Positions 49,186 through 61,619 of a DNA stretch of 64,000 bases are shown here, piece after piece (within the stretch, counting starts at the first letter, position 1; each line of letters opens with the position of its first letter). The notes beneath the pieces are model-generated. The model did no database searches. It had not been told where the DNA came from and saw only the letters and a list, made by a program, of their open reading frames with translations. The translations under genes were made by a program, and so were the position numbers. The DNA lies in contig OZ022243.1 in assembly GCA_963978895.1 (NCBI GenBank), forward strand, positions 3,055,521 through 3,119,520, written 5' to 3'. Source of the DNA: Erpobdella octoculata (taxonomy: Eukaryota; Annelida; Clitellata; Hirudinida; Erpobdellidae).

Positions 49186-49636
49186 GCAAAAAATTTATTA
49201 TTTTTTAAATTGTTTTCTTTCCTCGTGACAATCACGCAAAACTTTAATTAACTATTTCAAGCGTTAGTAAATTTTAAACTAAACAAAACTTTAAACAAAA
49301 TCACTCTTAATTTATTAAATAAACATTTATTAAAATATTTGAGATTTGTAGTTTAATTGTTAAAAATTTAGGTAATTTTTAAAACGATTTTTAGTTTTTT
49401 CTGGAGAACGTTAATTATAAATTTTTTCAATGTCTGTTAAAACAGTTAAAACATTACATTCAATATTATTTAGTCACAAAGTCTTTATTATTAAAAAATT
49501 TTTTTTGAATAATGAACATTTAAATTAGGTGGAAGAAGCTTATAACAAACCTGTACAACAACTCTGCACTTTGTTAGCATTTCGAAGAGAAGTCTTCAAA
49601 AAAAAAGATCTTAAAAATTGCTTAAAACTAGAAACC

Positions 49637-51463
49637 ATGAAACTAATCAACAAAATATTTGAAAATGCTCTTAATGTCAAAGAAAATAGGAAACTAAGTT
49701 CACATTTAATTGTGATAATAATTTTAGTTTGTGGGAGCTGCTTTGAAAATGTTTTTTGTTTTAACGAAATGTGCACAAAAGGACAATATACAATGGATGT
49801 TTGCAAGCAAAGGAAAACAATATTTAAAGTAGTAAATAATGTCTGTATGACGGATTGTCTCAAAGAATGCCTGCGACAGTTGGGCATACATTGCATTAGA
49901 GTTCAATATTACCTTAATACTACCAGATGCTACATATTGACAAGTTGGAGTTTCTATTTTCCGGAGATTGTTCCTGTTAACCAGAAATGTGTCGCTTATG
50001 TGAAAAAAGGTAAAATTTCAATTTTATCTTCAATAACAAGTTGTTTAAAACAAACTGCAATTTTTGAAATTATATTTAAAAATTTGTTTTTTTAATTAAT
50101 TAACGTGTAACTTTAATAACTTGAGAAATATTTGAAAAATTTAAATATCTTTTTTAAAATTGTTTACAAAATAAATCTTTTTGTAAAATTGTTCAGAGTC
50201 CTCATTTTTTCAAACAAATTAAAAGTTGCTTCCACAGAAACAGATTGGTTGAAAACTTGCAAATAATAAAATACTATTTAATGTACTATTGAACCATTAA
50301 AACATTTAACTTAATCATATAGTATAAATAATTTTTTAACCAGGTTTGTGCCCTGAAAATTTTATATTCCAACCGATGTCAGGTGTATGCTTCAAAGCAA
50401 AATATGGACAGTGGAATTGGTCGGATGCTAGAAGTATTTGCAACAAATTGGGAGATTCGGTTTCTCCAGCACCACTAAATATAGGAAATACTTCACTCTC
50501 TACTGACATTGTTTCATATCTGACTTATCTTTTGGGTGAGTAGTTTCATTTTTTTACCAACATTCAGAGGTGATAATTATAATTTTTTTTACTATTTTTA
50601 AAAAGAATAAGTCGTTGTTTAAATGTCATTAAAAACGTGTTTTTACATATTTTAATAATGTTTATGATCCAAAGTCACTTTAATTCATTTTTGGAAAAAC
50701 TAATTAAAAGCTGTTACAGATAAACGAAAACCAATTTAGATCAGTAAAGCGATTTATTGATGTGCTGCAAAATAAGATCTTCAATGTTCTTTTTTCAATT
50801 TTAAAACCAATCATAACCCAGAATAAAAGAAAGATAATTTTAATAAAACACTAATTTAGTGTACCAGTTGGCCTTTTGAAAGTCTACTTGCAAAGGTGTG
50901 TCTTTAGTCAGTCCAACGTGAGAAAACAAAAGTAGCCAGAACGTTTTAGATCCTGGAAAAATTAAACCCGATTAAAACAAAGTTATCGCAGACATGTCTT
51001 ATCATTGTAGTCAACCGTAACGAAAATATTTAAGACGTCTACGACGAGATGGTCCAAGCTCAGTTGGCTTCAAACTAGATGGTTTCAGATTACTGTGTAT
51101 TTCTGCAGTTTGCAGTATAGAATAAATATACCGATATAAACCAATTTGACTAACTGTGAGTTTTTTGCAGAAGGAACTGAAGCTGATATATGTCGTAATC
51201 CTGATATTCTCAGACACGAGTTCTGGAATGCTGGACAGAGATTGATACCTGGTAATAAAAGTACAAGTTTTGTTTGGAAACCATTTCCTGATGTCATTGA
51301 AGAATTTAGAGATAGCTTCAGCATTTACAAGACATGGCCAGCTCCTGGCGACTGCATGAATTTTCAAGGAAATTATACCGCAAGCAAGTATCCAACATGG
51401 AACTGGCTCCCATGCAGCGGATTAAAGTGCGTTTTATGTGCAACTCAAGCAACAATCCATTAA
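49637..51463 (+). CDS. L9: group B PAN/apple + C-type-lectin-like protein, 3 exons
   Basis: Coding exons 49637-50009, 50344-50535 and 51171-51463 (373+192+293, identical lengths to L8) give 285 residues. The frame is open for 108 bases upstream but without ATG, so 49637 is the start, aligning with L8 (MKLxNKIxENALNV). A hydrophobic run lies at about 24-35. PAN cysteines are at 56, 74, 78, 86, 98 and 118, extra ones at 41, 46 and 70, sequon NTT before the fifth. Exon 2 reads LCPENFIFQPMSGVC, YGQWNWSDAR and SVSPAPL. Exon 3 reads HEFWNAGQRLIPGN, FVWKPFPDVIEEF, TWNWLPC and KCVLC. Closest paralogue is L8. Likely extracellular; the WNW in place of WND argues against classical calcium-dependent binding. 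Confidence 0.87.
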
Positions 51464-51471
51464 AAATGTAT

Positions 51472-51607
51472 GTGATTTTGAACAACTGAACTATTAATAA
51501 CAAATACATTTTTTTAAATCTTTTGTTTTTTATTTTATTGTGATTTTGAACAACTGAACTATTAACAACAAATACATTTTTTTAAATCTTTTGTTTTTTA
51601 TTTTATC
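51472..51607. repeat. Recent 68-bp tandem duplication in the L9 3' region
   Basis: GTGATTTTGAACAACTGAAC starts at 51472 and again at 51540. The two 68-base units differ by one visible base (AATAAC against AACAAC). It starts nine bases after the stop codon, so it likely lies in the 3' UTR. Confidence 0.9.
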
Positions 51608-52261
51608 ACTTAATTTAAGTTTGCACACAATATTTTCAAGACTCACTTGTGTCACTAGACGCTACAAAATAGCCAGATCTAAAAAAAACAGTTTTGTTTA
51701 GATACATTTTTTTATTTAGCTGTGTTAATTTCTTATTTGTATAGAATATATAATATGTAAGTATACCGCTCAACTTCGTTTTCTTACGAAATTTAACAAA
51801 TAACTCAAAAAGCTTCAGAACTTTTCTCGAAATAAAATCATATCAATAGTGGTAGAGACTAGATTAGAGACTGAAAAATAATAATAATAAAACGTTTTTT
51901 TAATTTTATTATTCATTGATTCAATAGAGCGTATCAAAGTAAAGTTTATACAAACTTTTTTAAACAACTTCATACATTTATTTAACTTAGAAATAAATAA
52001 TGTCTATTTTATTTTGGAAAATCTCGTTTTTATGAATCTGATGTGCCAAAACGCACAGATTTTAAAGAATTGATTAACAATTTTGCCCATCTGAAATCAA
52101 TTACTTAGATTTTTAAACACTAACCTGTTAAAAGAGTTACTTTTGTGGACTAGATTACATTTATCTATTCGTTTCATGTGATTGTTAATAAAAAATAAAT
52201 ATTTAACCTTGTTTATCTATTTTTTTGTCTATTCTAACAAAATAGTGTTCTGTCAAAGTCA

Positions 52262-52319
52262 TAAGGGCCCCATTATCCTAATATGCCCAGGGCCTCCAAT
52301 AGGTTAAAGACGGCCCTGG
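52262..52319 (-). mobile_element. hAT-like terminal fragment
   Basis: On the minus strand it starts CAGGGCCGTCTTTAACCTAT and continues GGAGGCCCTGGGC, with ATTAGGATAATGGGGCCC further in. CAGGGC-type starts are typical of hAT terminal inverted repeats. No partner end or target duplication was identified nearby. Confidence 0.4.
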
Positions 52320-53059
52320 TTGTCATATCACCAGCGCTTGCAAAATCAACCAATCATTTAGAAACAGGTTGGTTCTACAGAAAAAACTTTTCATTCAGGG
52401 TTGAACGTTTGCATGTATTCTTAAAATTAAGGAAAAATTATTGTGTTGGTTTGTATAAAATAATAAGTTAAAAAGTAATAAAGAAAAAGCATTTTAACTG
52501 TTTTTCTTACAAAAAGCTGAGAAAATTAAAGTGCATGAACTTGAGCCTTTCTGCTCCATAAATGACTAGTTTCAACGCGACTTCTGTTGTTGAACCAACA
52601 AAATTAAAACATTGTTAAGATTTTTTTGTAAAATGTATACAAAAATTTTGTTCATGAAACAATTGTATTTATGTAGCATTATTTATTTATTAGCTAATAA
52701 ATTTTCTGTCCGTTGACACCTACAGAAAAAGTTCCGGAATCGATATATTCTTTACTAATTTTCTAAAAAAAACTCAACATGTGTTCAAAATCGGAACCAG
52801 ATGCTTCGCCGCTGAGCATTAATGAGTTTCATTGTATTTAATCATTGCAGGATAATGTACAGATTTGCTTGTAGAAATGTATGATTAGCATCTTCAATTT
52901 TGAGACTCACACAAATGTAGTGCCAAAAACAAGTATAGGAGCAAATTGTAAAAAAGTTTCATGACCATAAACACTGGTACGGTTTCTTTATGGGTTTTTT
53001 GCCAGTAGCATTAGACTAAATATAAAATAATAGTTGAAATTTTATTTAAAATATTTTCA

Positions 53060-53153
53060 ACCCAACCCAACCCATACATGTTTCAAACAAAATTGGACCC
53101 AACCCAACCCATTCCATCCCATAGGTCAACCTAACCCGTGTCCACCTCTGATT
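53060..53153 (-). mobile_element. Repeat end rich in GGGTTGGGTT
   Basis: The minus strand begins CAGAGGTGGACACGGGTTAG and continues through two GGGTTGGGTTGGG stretches. The 19070-19115 segment resembles it. CAGAGGTGG looks like a hAT-type terminus. The GT-rich runs are not telomeric repeats of any standard type. Confidence 0.4.
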
Positions 53154-53916
53154 TACGGCCCTTATTTAAACTAAACAGAACTTCACTTTTGTTTGTTACA
53201 AACTAAAATTCGAAGTGAAAAGCAAATGGTTGACATTCAAAGTAAATTGCTGTAGATACAATTAAACAGAATATCCGTACGTTGAAAACAAGTTTCAGTA
53301 CGTTCAAGCAACATTTCCGAATGTTTAAAGCGAGTTTTAGCACATTGACGTGAAAATTTACAACAAAACAATTTCAGTTTAAGAATGAAATGATTAATTG
53401 AACCTTGGTGCAATCTATTATTTTATTTTATTTTATTTTAAAACGGTTAGTTTAGTTTATTTTTTTGTGTTAGTCAATTAATCAAAAACGTTCGTTGGAC
53501 TAAAGTTTATAGAATAGAGATAATTAACATGTTCGGGACAAAAAAACAAAAAATAAAAATTAAACAATTGCGTTGGTCAGGTTTATGTTGAAAAAAATGT
53601 TTGGAAATTTCTGTTGGGAAAACAAAATACACTTGCTAACGTTTGTAGTTTATTACTTTAAAAAAAAACATTACAGAAATTATTTCATACAAGTTCTGCT
53701 GGATAAAACAGTTGAATTACAAACCCCAGTTTTACTATTGCCATGTTGTAAAAAATGTTTAAAAATTAACATTTTTTTAGAAAATCAATATTAAATTTTA
53801 AAATTTGAATATTATTAACTGTATTTTAGTTTATTATAAACGCATAATTTAAATGTTAATTGGAAGTTTTTAAATGTAAATATAACCCGTTTAACTTTTT
53901 TTGTAGAATTTTAAAA

Positions 53917-56900
53917 ATGAAAAACTACAGAACAATTGTGCTGCTTCTTCAACTTGCTAAAAAATGGAACAAACCAATCCAGTGGTTTCTAGCTGTTACT
54001 ATCATTTGCGGATGGTGTTTTCAGTTAACCACCAGCAGTACTAAAGTGTGTACAGGGAGTTTGTACAAAATAGAAATTTGTCAAAGAAGATTAACTGTTT
54101 ACAAAGTCATGATGAAAGTAACTGCAAAAGAATGTCTCGTGGAATGCTTGCGACAATTGGATACACGATGCAACAGGATTCAGTACTTTAATACTTCAAA
54201 ATGTTACATACTGACAGATTGGTATTTTTTAGATCCAGAAGTTGTGGCTGCAAATGAAAAATGTGTTGCTTATGCGAAGAGAGGTAAAATGTCAAGTCTC
54301 TTTAATCTTTAACATATTTTTTAACAATTGTAAAGCGCAATATTTTGTTTTTTTTTAAATAAAAAACATTTCTTATTTATTTATTTGATAACTTTTACGT
54401 AGCATAATGTCATTTAGATTTCTAGCCCACAAACAAACAAATGCGTCTTTAAACTCTCTCGAAATTCTTCAACAGTCGCTGAGCCGGTTATGGTGGTCGG
54501 AAGCTCGTTCCAAAGGCTGGCAACGGCGAACAAGCGGCGCCAGCCATTTTCAATCTCATCGTTGGAAGTGAGGCTGAAGATGAAGATCTTAGCCACCGCC
54601 TATTAAGGAAATCAGTTATCTTGTTTATTGAGGGAGACAGAAAGCACTGGGCCTGATTATTTAGTGTTTTAGAGACAAGTATAGCCAGCTTGAGTTTAAT
54701 CATTTATCCACCGGCAGCCAGTGTAAGTCGGCGGGGACCGCAGCTTTAATGACTGAACGTAGACAATTGATTTGATATTTGGATGACCCAAGAAGAATTG
54801 ATTTCCATAGTCGAGTTTGGATAAGACGAGGTAAATAGCTAGTGTTTTCCAAAAAGATGCTGGGAAAAAGGTGAACACACTTTTTATCTGTCGTAGTGCA
54901 TTGAAATATGCGTGGACGTTGTTTTTGATATGCGTTGTTGGTGACAAGTCTGCTGCTAGATAGACACTAAGGATTCGTACTCACACAGATGGCTGCACCA
55001 TGTCAAGACCGATTCAAACCGATTCTTTTGGACAGGGAAACGTCTGGTGACTGGTTGTAAACCAGATTGCTTCAGATTGGATGGAGTATAACTGAAGGCG
55101 ATTTGACCGCATCCATGATCCAACGTCGTCTATCCAAGCAGAGACGGTGGTTTGGAGTGTTGTACTTTCTCCAGGCCTAAAGTGATCATAGATTTGAAAG
55201 TCATCAGCAAAAAAATGACTTCTGAGTCCGTGACTGGCAATTATGTTCTCAAGATTGTTAATGTATATTATGAAAAGCATCGGGCCTAGGACAGACCATT
55301 GTGGTAGCGCCACAGGTAACAGGTGTTTTTAAAAAACCTATATTGTTAACTTTAACGTAAACGATTCGTTTACTCACATAAGAATATTATTCTTCTTAAA
55401 GAAGAATAAAGGAATATAGAGTAAATAAATTATTATAATCAATGGTTCAGTAAACAAAGTCCTCAGAACACCAAAAATACTTAACCTAACAACTATACAC
55501 TGTGCAGACCACCAAAATATGACAGAAACTCGTTAATCAGTACAAAAACCGCGGTCGAAAACGTCAAGAAACAACAAAACCGACGAAGAAACAATTCAAA
55601 TTTAATTTTTAAGTTTTCAAAAACTAATTAAATAAAAAAATTTATAAATGAGTAAAGTTATTTTAAAAGACAAGTTTGTAGAAAAAATGTTTAAAATTTC
55701 GCAATGCTATGTTTTATTATCTAATCTTCAATTATAACCACCCATTATGAAAACAAGCCTAATTATTAAGACTAAAATATTTTTTTTAGGTGTATGCCCT
55801 GAAAATTTTGCATTTGATTCTATAAAAAAAGTATGTTTGAAAGCAGAATACGGACAATGGAATTGGTCCGACGCCAGAGATCATTGCAACAAAATGGGAG
55901 ATTCTATTTTTCCAGCTAGAAATGACATTGGGAATAAACTACTGTCTTCTGGCATTGTCTCATATATTACTTATTTATTGCGTGAGTAGCTTTATAATCT
56001 TTAAAAAAATTGTCTTTAATTGAAGAGATTTTTTTCAACAATTTAACAAAATATTTGCATTACTAGAGATATCCTGTCAAAAAGGACGCTTTTTTCAAAT
56101 ATTATACATTTTGCGATTGCAACGCCATCTTTTCTGATCTTTAGGACTGACAGTGTACAAATGCGTACAATAAGTAATAAATTTTACAATAAGTTTTATT
56201 ACACGCCTGCACTCATTAATTTTATCAACCGCTGACTCTCTGACCGCCGCGGCCGCTACTTTATGCAAAATTGGAAACATACATACTAACGTCGGAAATT
56301 ATGTATGTAGCATGTTTATAGTAGTTTTTTGAAACACACCAAAACAAAATTCTGTAAAGGTTTGACCAACACGGAAATATGATTAAAACACAGATCTTGA
56401 TCTAAACGTCTAATTATTGACTAACGCCACCTTAATTATCGTCAAATTTTCATTACATTTTCTTTCATTTCGTTTCGTTTCATTTCATTTCGCTTTATTT
56501 TGTTTTATTTCATTTTATTTCATTTAATTAAAATTCTTTTTGTTTCATTTTGTTTCATTTTGTTTTATTCAATTTAATTTTATTTTATTTTGTTTCGTTT
56601 CATTTTGTTTTGTTTCGTTTTGTTTCCTTTCATTTCGTCTTTCTAAAAGCTCACCGTCCTCCTTCAGTCAAAAAAGAATTGAATTACCTAATTACAACGT
56701 TTATGCGTTAACCAAGAGACATCACTGGTGCAAAATTGTATATATTTTAGTGTTGTCCGCAGTATATATTATTTCATTTTTTATAATAATAAACAGGTTA
56801 TTATATAAAACTATATTATATTTGTGCTGTTTTTGTAGAAGGAAATGAAACAGGTATGTGTCGCAATGCTGCTAGTCTCAAACATGAGTTCTGGAACGCT

Positions 56901-57128
56901 GGACAAAGATTAATACCAGGCAATACGAATGCAAGATTTGTTTGGAAACCATTTCCTGGTGTCATTGAAGAATTTTCTAATGCTTATGCCAACTTCAAGA
57001 CGATGTCAGTATCTTACGACTGCATGGGCATTAAGGCAACTAATAAACCAATTAATTACCAATCGTGGAGTTGGTCTCCATGCAACGAGTCAAAATGCGT
57101 TTTATGCATGACTGAATCAACAATCTAA
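53917..57128 (+). CDS. L10: group B PAN/apple + C-type-lectin-like protein, 3 exons
   Basis: Coding exons 53917-54283, 55790-55981 and 56839-57128 (367+192+290) give 282 residues. The upstream frame is open but has no ATG. A splice acceptor at about 53905 suggests a 5' UTR intron. The hydrophobic run is at about 22-33 (QWFLAVTIICGW). PAN cysteines are at 55, 73, 77, 85, 96 and 116, an extra one at 45, sequon NTS before the fifth. Exon 2 reads VCPENFAFDSIKKVC, YGQWNWSDAR and SIFPAR. Exon 3 reads HEFWNAGQRLIPGN, RFVWKPFPGVIEEF, SYDCMG, SWSWSPC and KCVLC. Intron 1 contains a broken LINE on the opposite strand. The 3' flank (57130-57440) is shared with the exon 3 relics before L8 and L9. Confidence 0.86.
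54410..55320 (-). pseudogene. Degenerate CR1/L2-like LINE in L10 intron 1
   Basis: The minus strand reads WSVLGPMLFIIYINNL and FADDFQIYDHF (RT core with FADD, 55313-55014). After frame breaks come LSKLDYGNQFFLGHP, then HWLPVD-like remains and ASLWNELPTTITG with LKTHLFVC at the end. Order matches the last half of ORF2. At least four frame breaks. It lies antisense to L10, so its stops do not affect the gene. Confidence 0.8.
56120..56300 (-). repeat. Dispersed repeat with short CATA tail (copy 1) in L10 intron 2
   Basis: GACAGTGTACA, CGCTGACTCTCTGACCGCCG, CGGCCGCTACT and CATACATACTAACGTCGGAAA correspond block by block to 60380-60475 plus 61596-61612. Here the ACAT run is only two or three units long. 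Family not identified. Confidence 0.6.
56456..56640. repeat. TTTCG/TTTCA/TTTTA pentanucleotide-like tract in L10 intron 2
   Basis: Degenerate repetition of CATTT, CGTTT and TATTT. It lies about 200 bases before the exon 3 acceptor. Confidence 0.85.
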
Positions 57129-58452
57129 TGAAACTATACGTGAACTTGATCAACAATTACAACATTTTTTTTATTAAATGTTTAGCAATTTTAAAAGTAG
57201 ATTGAATTTAACCAACAAACTTTTAGTAGTATTTTTTGTTTATTTTTGTCTGTGACAGTATCGGTATTTCTATAAGCTGTGTTTTGTTTTTATAATAATA
57301 ATAATAAAAAAACATCAAAAACCAAATTTTATTTGTTAGATATTCAAAATTGTTTTTCAAATCTTAAATTTAAAGGCATTTTCTTTAAAAACAATTTTAT
57401 TGGCTTATCATCTTTCATCACAGTACTGATATATCTAAAAATGACTGTATGTCCATAGTTTTACTAATAACCTGTTAAATTTAGCTTGTTTGTGTTAAAA
57501 AAAAGTGTAAGACTGAAAAAAACCTGTTAAAAACACAATATCTTCAGTGTTTTATAACTGTGGTGATTAAAAAAATTATTTTGAATTATTTTAAACTTAA
57601 TTGTGATTACCAAATTTGTTTTTTTTCCAAATCATTCTTTGTATTCATTCTCATAATTGACGTTTATACATTGTTTTCGAGATTATTTTCAAACATGATG
57701 GTTTGACGAGCAAACCTATCGATATCGATCCATGTTTCTACCGTTCTGAAATTTTAATGACGTGGCTGAAAAGCAGGTATAATAAACCATGTCCGTCAGA
57801 GAGTTTTCAAAAAAGAAAAAAATTCACTAGCGAGGAAAATGAGAGAAAAACAATTGGAGGCTTCGTTATGTATCAAACCATTCTGTATCATTATTCATTG
57901 TTTATGATTTTTTTGGCTTGCTCGTTATAATTGTGCTGTAGCACATCTGGCACGTGACTGCTACCATTCTGTGAGGACCAACTGCTGTTCTGATTTAAGA
58001 GGATCATTCAGCGAGAATGAATTTTATACGACTAGTTTGTACTGCTTCGGTGTTTTCCTACATTCGTTGATCTGGTGGCTGGTAGTTTCTATATTTGTCC
58101 TTTGTTTTTCTTACATAAATGAAACGAAAAAATTTGTATTAATTACCTAATATTAGCATTTTAAACTCCACTTAAAATAAAATATTTATTTATTATTTAT
58201 TTAAAGAAAGCAATTTATAACGTTTGCATAATTAATTATATAATATTCGTACTAGAAGATTTCACTTTGAGAAACTATAGGTAACTATATGTCTTGCCGA
58301 ATATAATCAAGAAATTTTTTTTTAAATTGTATTAGAATTCTTAAAATAACATTGTTTTATGTTTATGAGATCATTGTTTTTACAAAGCGTTGTTTTTTCA
58401 ATAACTTTTAAAAATGTATGCCCGTTGATTCAGAAATACCTTTGAAATTGCG
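57129..58452. other. Intergenic between L10 and L11
   Basis: 57130-57440 is the copied 3' flank also found at 42890-43180 and 48750-48960. No shared promoter block follows. An ATG-less frame of 75 codons at 57703-57930 has no recognisable features. Confidence 0.5.
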
Positions 58453-60281
58453 ATGTCTATTAATTTTCAAAGAAAGACAAAATTGCGGTCGGAATCCTGG
58501 TATGCACTACTCGGAAATTTCAGTCGTGTTTTACAAATGGCTGTTTTATTAAATATTTATTCAATGCTGGCCTACGTTGAAATTTCGTCCGAATCTGGAG
58601 TTTATTTCGTAAAAGACGTCGTCACTGTTCCAATCTCACAAACAATAGTAAACGTCTTGTCCGAGAGAGAATGCACGGTGAAATGTTTGACGATGAAATC
58701 GAGAAAATGCATTAAATTTCATTACAACAGTCTCATGAATGAATGCTACATACTCGACAATTGGGATCCGTTTTTGAAGTTGGTTTCCAATAAAACGTTG
58801 ACCGCCTACATAAGAAAAAGTTAGATATTTATTTGATTTCTACTATTTCAATGAAAAGTGAGACTTAAAAAAAGAACAATTTTATTTAGATATCTGTCCA
58901 GATAATTTTATTTACATGCCTTCTGCAAGCACTTGCCTTAAAGTTGAATACGGATCGTGGAGTTGGAGTGACGCCAGGAAACTTTGCAATGCACTTGGAA
59001 ACAAGGTTTTCCCGGCAGCACTGGTCTATCCGTCGACAACTGGAGCAGTGATCAATTATTTGCAGCAAGTTTCAAGTAAGTAATTTTAATACTTTTTTGA
59101 AATGTGCATTTTTTCAAATTAGATTAGTTTACGCTTGAAGATTATTGTGAGTAAAAATCATCAGTTTAAATAAGTATTGTTGAAGAAACAGAATATGAGG
59201 TGTTTAAAAACACTTTATATTTCTGTTATGACAGTTTTTTGATTGCTAATTATGCAAAGTAGAGAATTATTAATTGTAAAATAAAACAGAAATGTTAACT
59301 ATGACAAGTAAATAATTGCTATTGATGTAAAATACAGAATATTTAATTGTGTGCTTAAACTAATAATTTAAAATGCAGTTGAGCTGAGTTTTTAATTTAT
59401 TTGTGTATTTCGATTTCTCCGTTTATATGAATTGGTTCAAAACTCTGGAATGTAATTATTCTTCTCGAGTCGAAATTTTTTTTGACTATCTGCAATCTTT
59501 TTTTGGTATCTTAAAGAATTTATTAATGATAGAAATGCAGATGTTAAAAAATAAGTTTATGAATAAATGTAGCACCCCCACCTCCCTTACCAAATAAAAA
59601 CTAATTGAATTTGGAAAAATTGCAGGGCCCTCCGATTTGGCCTGGGGGGTTTTCGCCCCTTGCTTCCCCCCTAGTTGCGCCCCTGTTTTCGACCAACCAG
59701 AGTTCAGATCTGCAGTAAAAGTTATAAGCTTTTGAAAAAAATTGAGATAACGCATCAATTCAGCAGCTTTTAAATCTAGTAGTTTCCGTGATGTTTAAAA
59801 ATTGCCAATTATGTATATAAAAATAAACATTTTATCTACAAAATTATCTGATGTTGTACTCTCTTTTTTAACTTTAAAAATTTTAAATGTATATCAACAG
59901 GTAAGTTCAGTGTTTCTAGTTAATTTTTTAGGCGTTTGTCTCTACTGTTTTATTAATAAGTTTTTTGATTTTTTTTTAAATTAATTTTCGTTTTGTACAG
60001 ATGATACGGAAATGAGCAGATGTTTTCAAACCGGTTCGAAATATCACTTCTGGTATGCTGGTCAACGAGTTGATCCAACAAATGTCTCTTCTAAGCTGGT
60101 CTGGAAACCGTATCCTGGTGTGAATATTGATTTTGTAGCTTTCTCAACGTACGAATATTCAACAAGTCCAAATCCATGCATGTACATATCTATGCTTGGT
60201 ACTTCTATTCCTTTTATTAACTTGAACGCCTGCGATCAACTGAAATGCGTTCTATGCCAAGCCGATCCTAATATTGTTTGA
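58453..60281 (+). CDS. L11: PAN-like (four-cysteine) + C-type-lectin-like protein, 3 exons
   Basis: Coding exons 58453-58819, 58890-59075 and 60001-60281 (367+186+281) give 277 residues. The N-terminus is basic and polar with a hydrophobic run at about 27-41 (LQMAVLLNIYSMLA). The PAN-like module keeps cysteines at 74, 78, 86 and 98 but lacks both the first (position 57 is Val) and the sixth (LTAY replaces CIAY), so the outer disulfide is lost as a pair. Exon 2 reads ICPDNFIYMPSASTC, YGSWSWSDAR and KVFPAAL. Exon 3 reads YHFWYAGQRVDPTN, KLVWKPYPGVNIDFV, NACDQLKC and VLCQ. Intron 1 is 70 bases with donor GTTAGA. Overall nearest to L1 in exon 3 wording (CDQLKCVLCQAD), so the cluster ends resemble each other. 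Confidence 0.85.
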
Positions 60282-60354
60282 ATGTTTTTGAACATCTATA
60301 TTGCATCGTATTTATCAATTTACTAGAAATGACGGATTTTTTTAATACTATTTG

Positions 60355-60474
60355 TTTATTGCTGCGCCACCTCTTTTAATTTCTAGGGATAACAGTGTAC
60401 ATTAGCAGCGCGCATCAATCTCAGAAACTACTGACTGATGACCGCCTCGGCCACCGAGTAATGAGAAATTGCTA
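60355..60474. repeat. Dispersed repeat with CATA tail (copy 2), unique part
   Basis: GGATAACAGTGTACATTAGC, ACTGACTGATGACCGCCTCG and GCCACCGAG match copy 1 at 56120-56280. The repeat continues after the ACAT array with CGGAAATTTTGTATG. Confidence 0.6.
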
Positions 60475-61596
60475 ACATACATACATACATACATACATAC
60501 ATACATACATACATACATACATACATACATACATACATACATACATACATACATACATACATACATACATACATACATACATACATACATACATACATAC
60601 ATACATACATACATACATACATACATACATACATACATACATACATACATACATACATACATACATACATACATACATACATACATACATACATACATAC
60701 ATACATACATACATACATACATACATACATACATACATACATACATACATACATACATACATACATACATACATACATACATACATACATACATACATAC
60801 ATACATACATACATACATACATACATACATACATACATACATACATACATACATACATACATACATACATACATACATACATACATACATACATACATAC
60901 ATACATACATACATACATACATACATACATACATACATACATACATACATACATACATACATACATACATACATACATACATACATACATACATACATAC
61001 ATACATACATACATACATACATACACAAACACACACACACACATACATACATACATACATACATACATACATACATACATACATACATACATACATACAT
61101 ACATACATACATACATACATACATACATACATACATACATACATACATACATACATACATACATACATACATACATACATACATACATACATACATACAT
61201 ACATACATACATACATACATACATACATACATACATACATACATACACAAACACACACACACATACATACATACATACATACATACATACATACATACAT
61301 ACATACATACATACATACATACATACATACATACATACATACATACATACATACATACATACATACATACATACATACATACATACATACATACATACAT
61401 ACATACATACATACATACATACATACATACATACATACATACATACATACATACATACATACATACATACATACATACATACATACATACATACATACAT
61501 ACATACATACATACATACATACATACATACATACATACATACATACATACATACATACATACATACATACATACATACATACATACATACATACAT
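60475..61596. repeat. (ACAT)n array, about 280 units
   Basis: 1122 bases of a tetranucleotide repeat with two ACACAAACACACAC-type interruptions at about 61024-61042 and 61246-61262. All long ORFs through it (MYVC or YIHT repeats) are artefacts. Confidence 0.99.
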
Positions 61597-61619
61597 CGGA
61601 AATTTTGTATGTTGGTATT

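Larger units (their letters stand above)
51608..53916. other. Intergenic between L9 and L10, no gene
   Basis: AT-rich with two hAT-like repeat ends (52262-52319, 53060-53153). A pyrimidine tract and GTAG at 53895-53905 form a likely splice acceptor twelve bases before the L10 ATG. Confidence 0.5.

Noticed and set aside
49529..49636. N-terminal extension of L9 upstream of the ATG
   Set aside because: The frame is open but has no ATG, and L8 aligns from the ATG at 49637.
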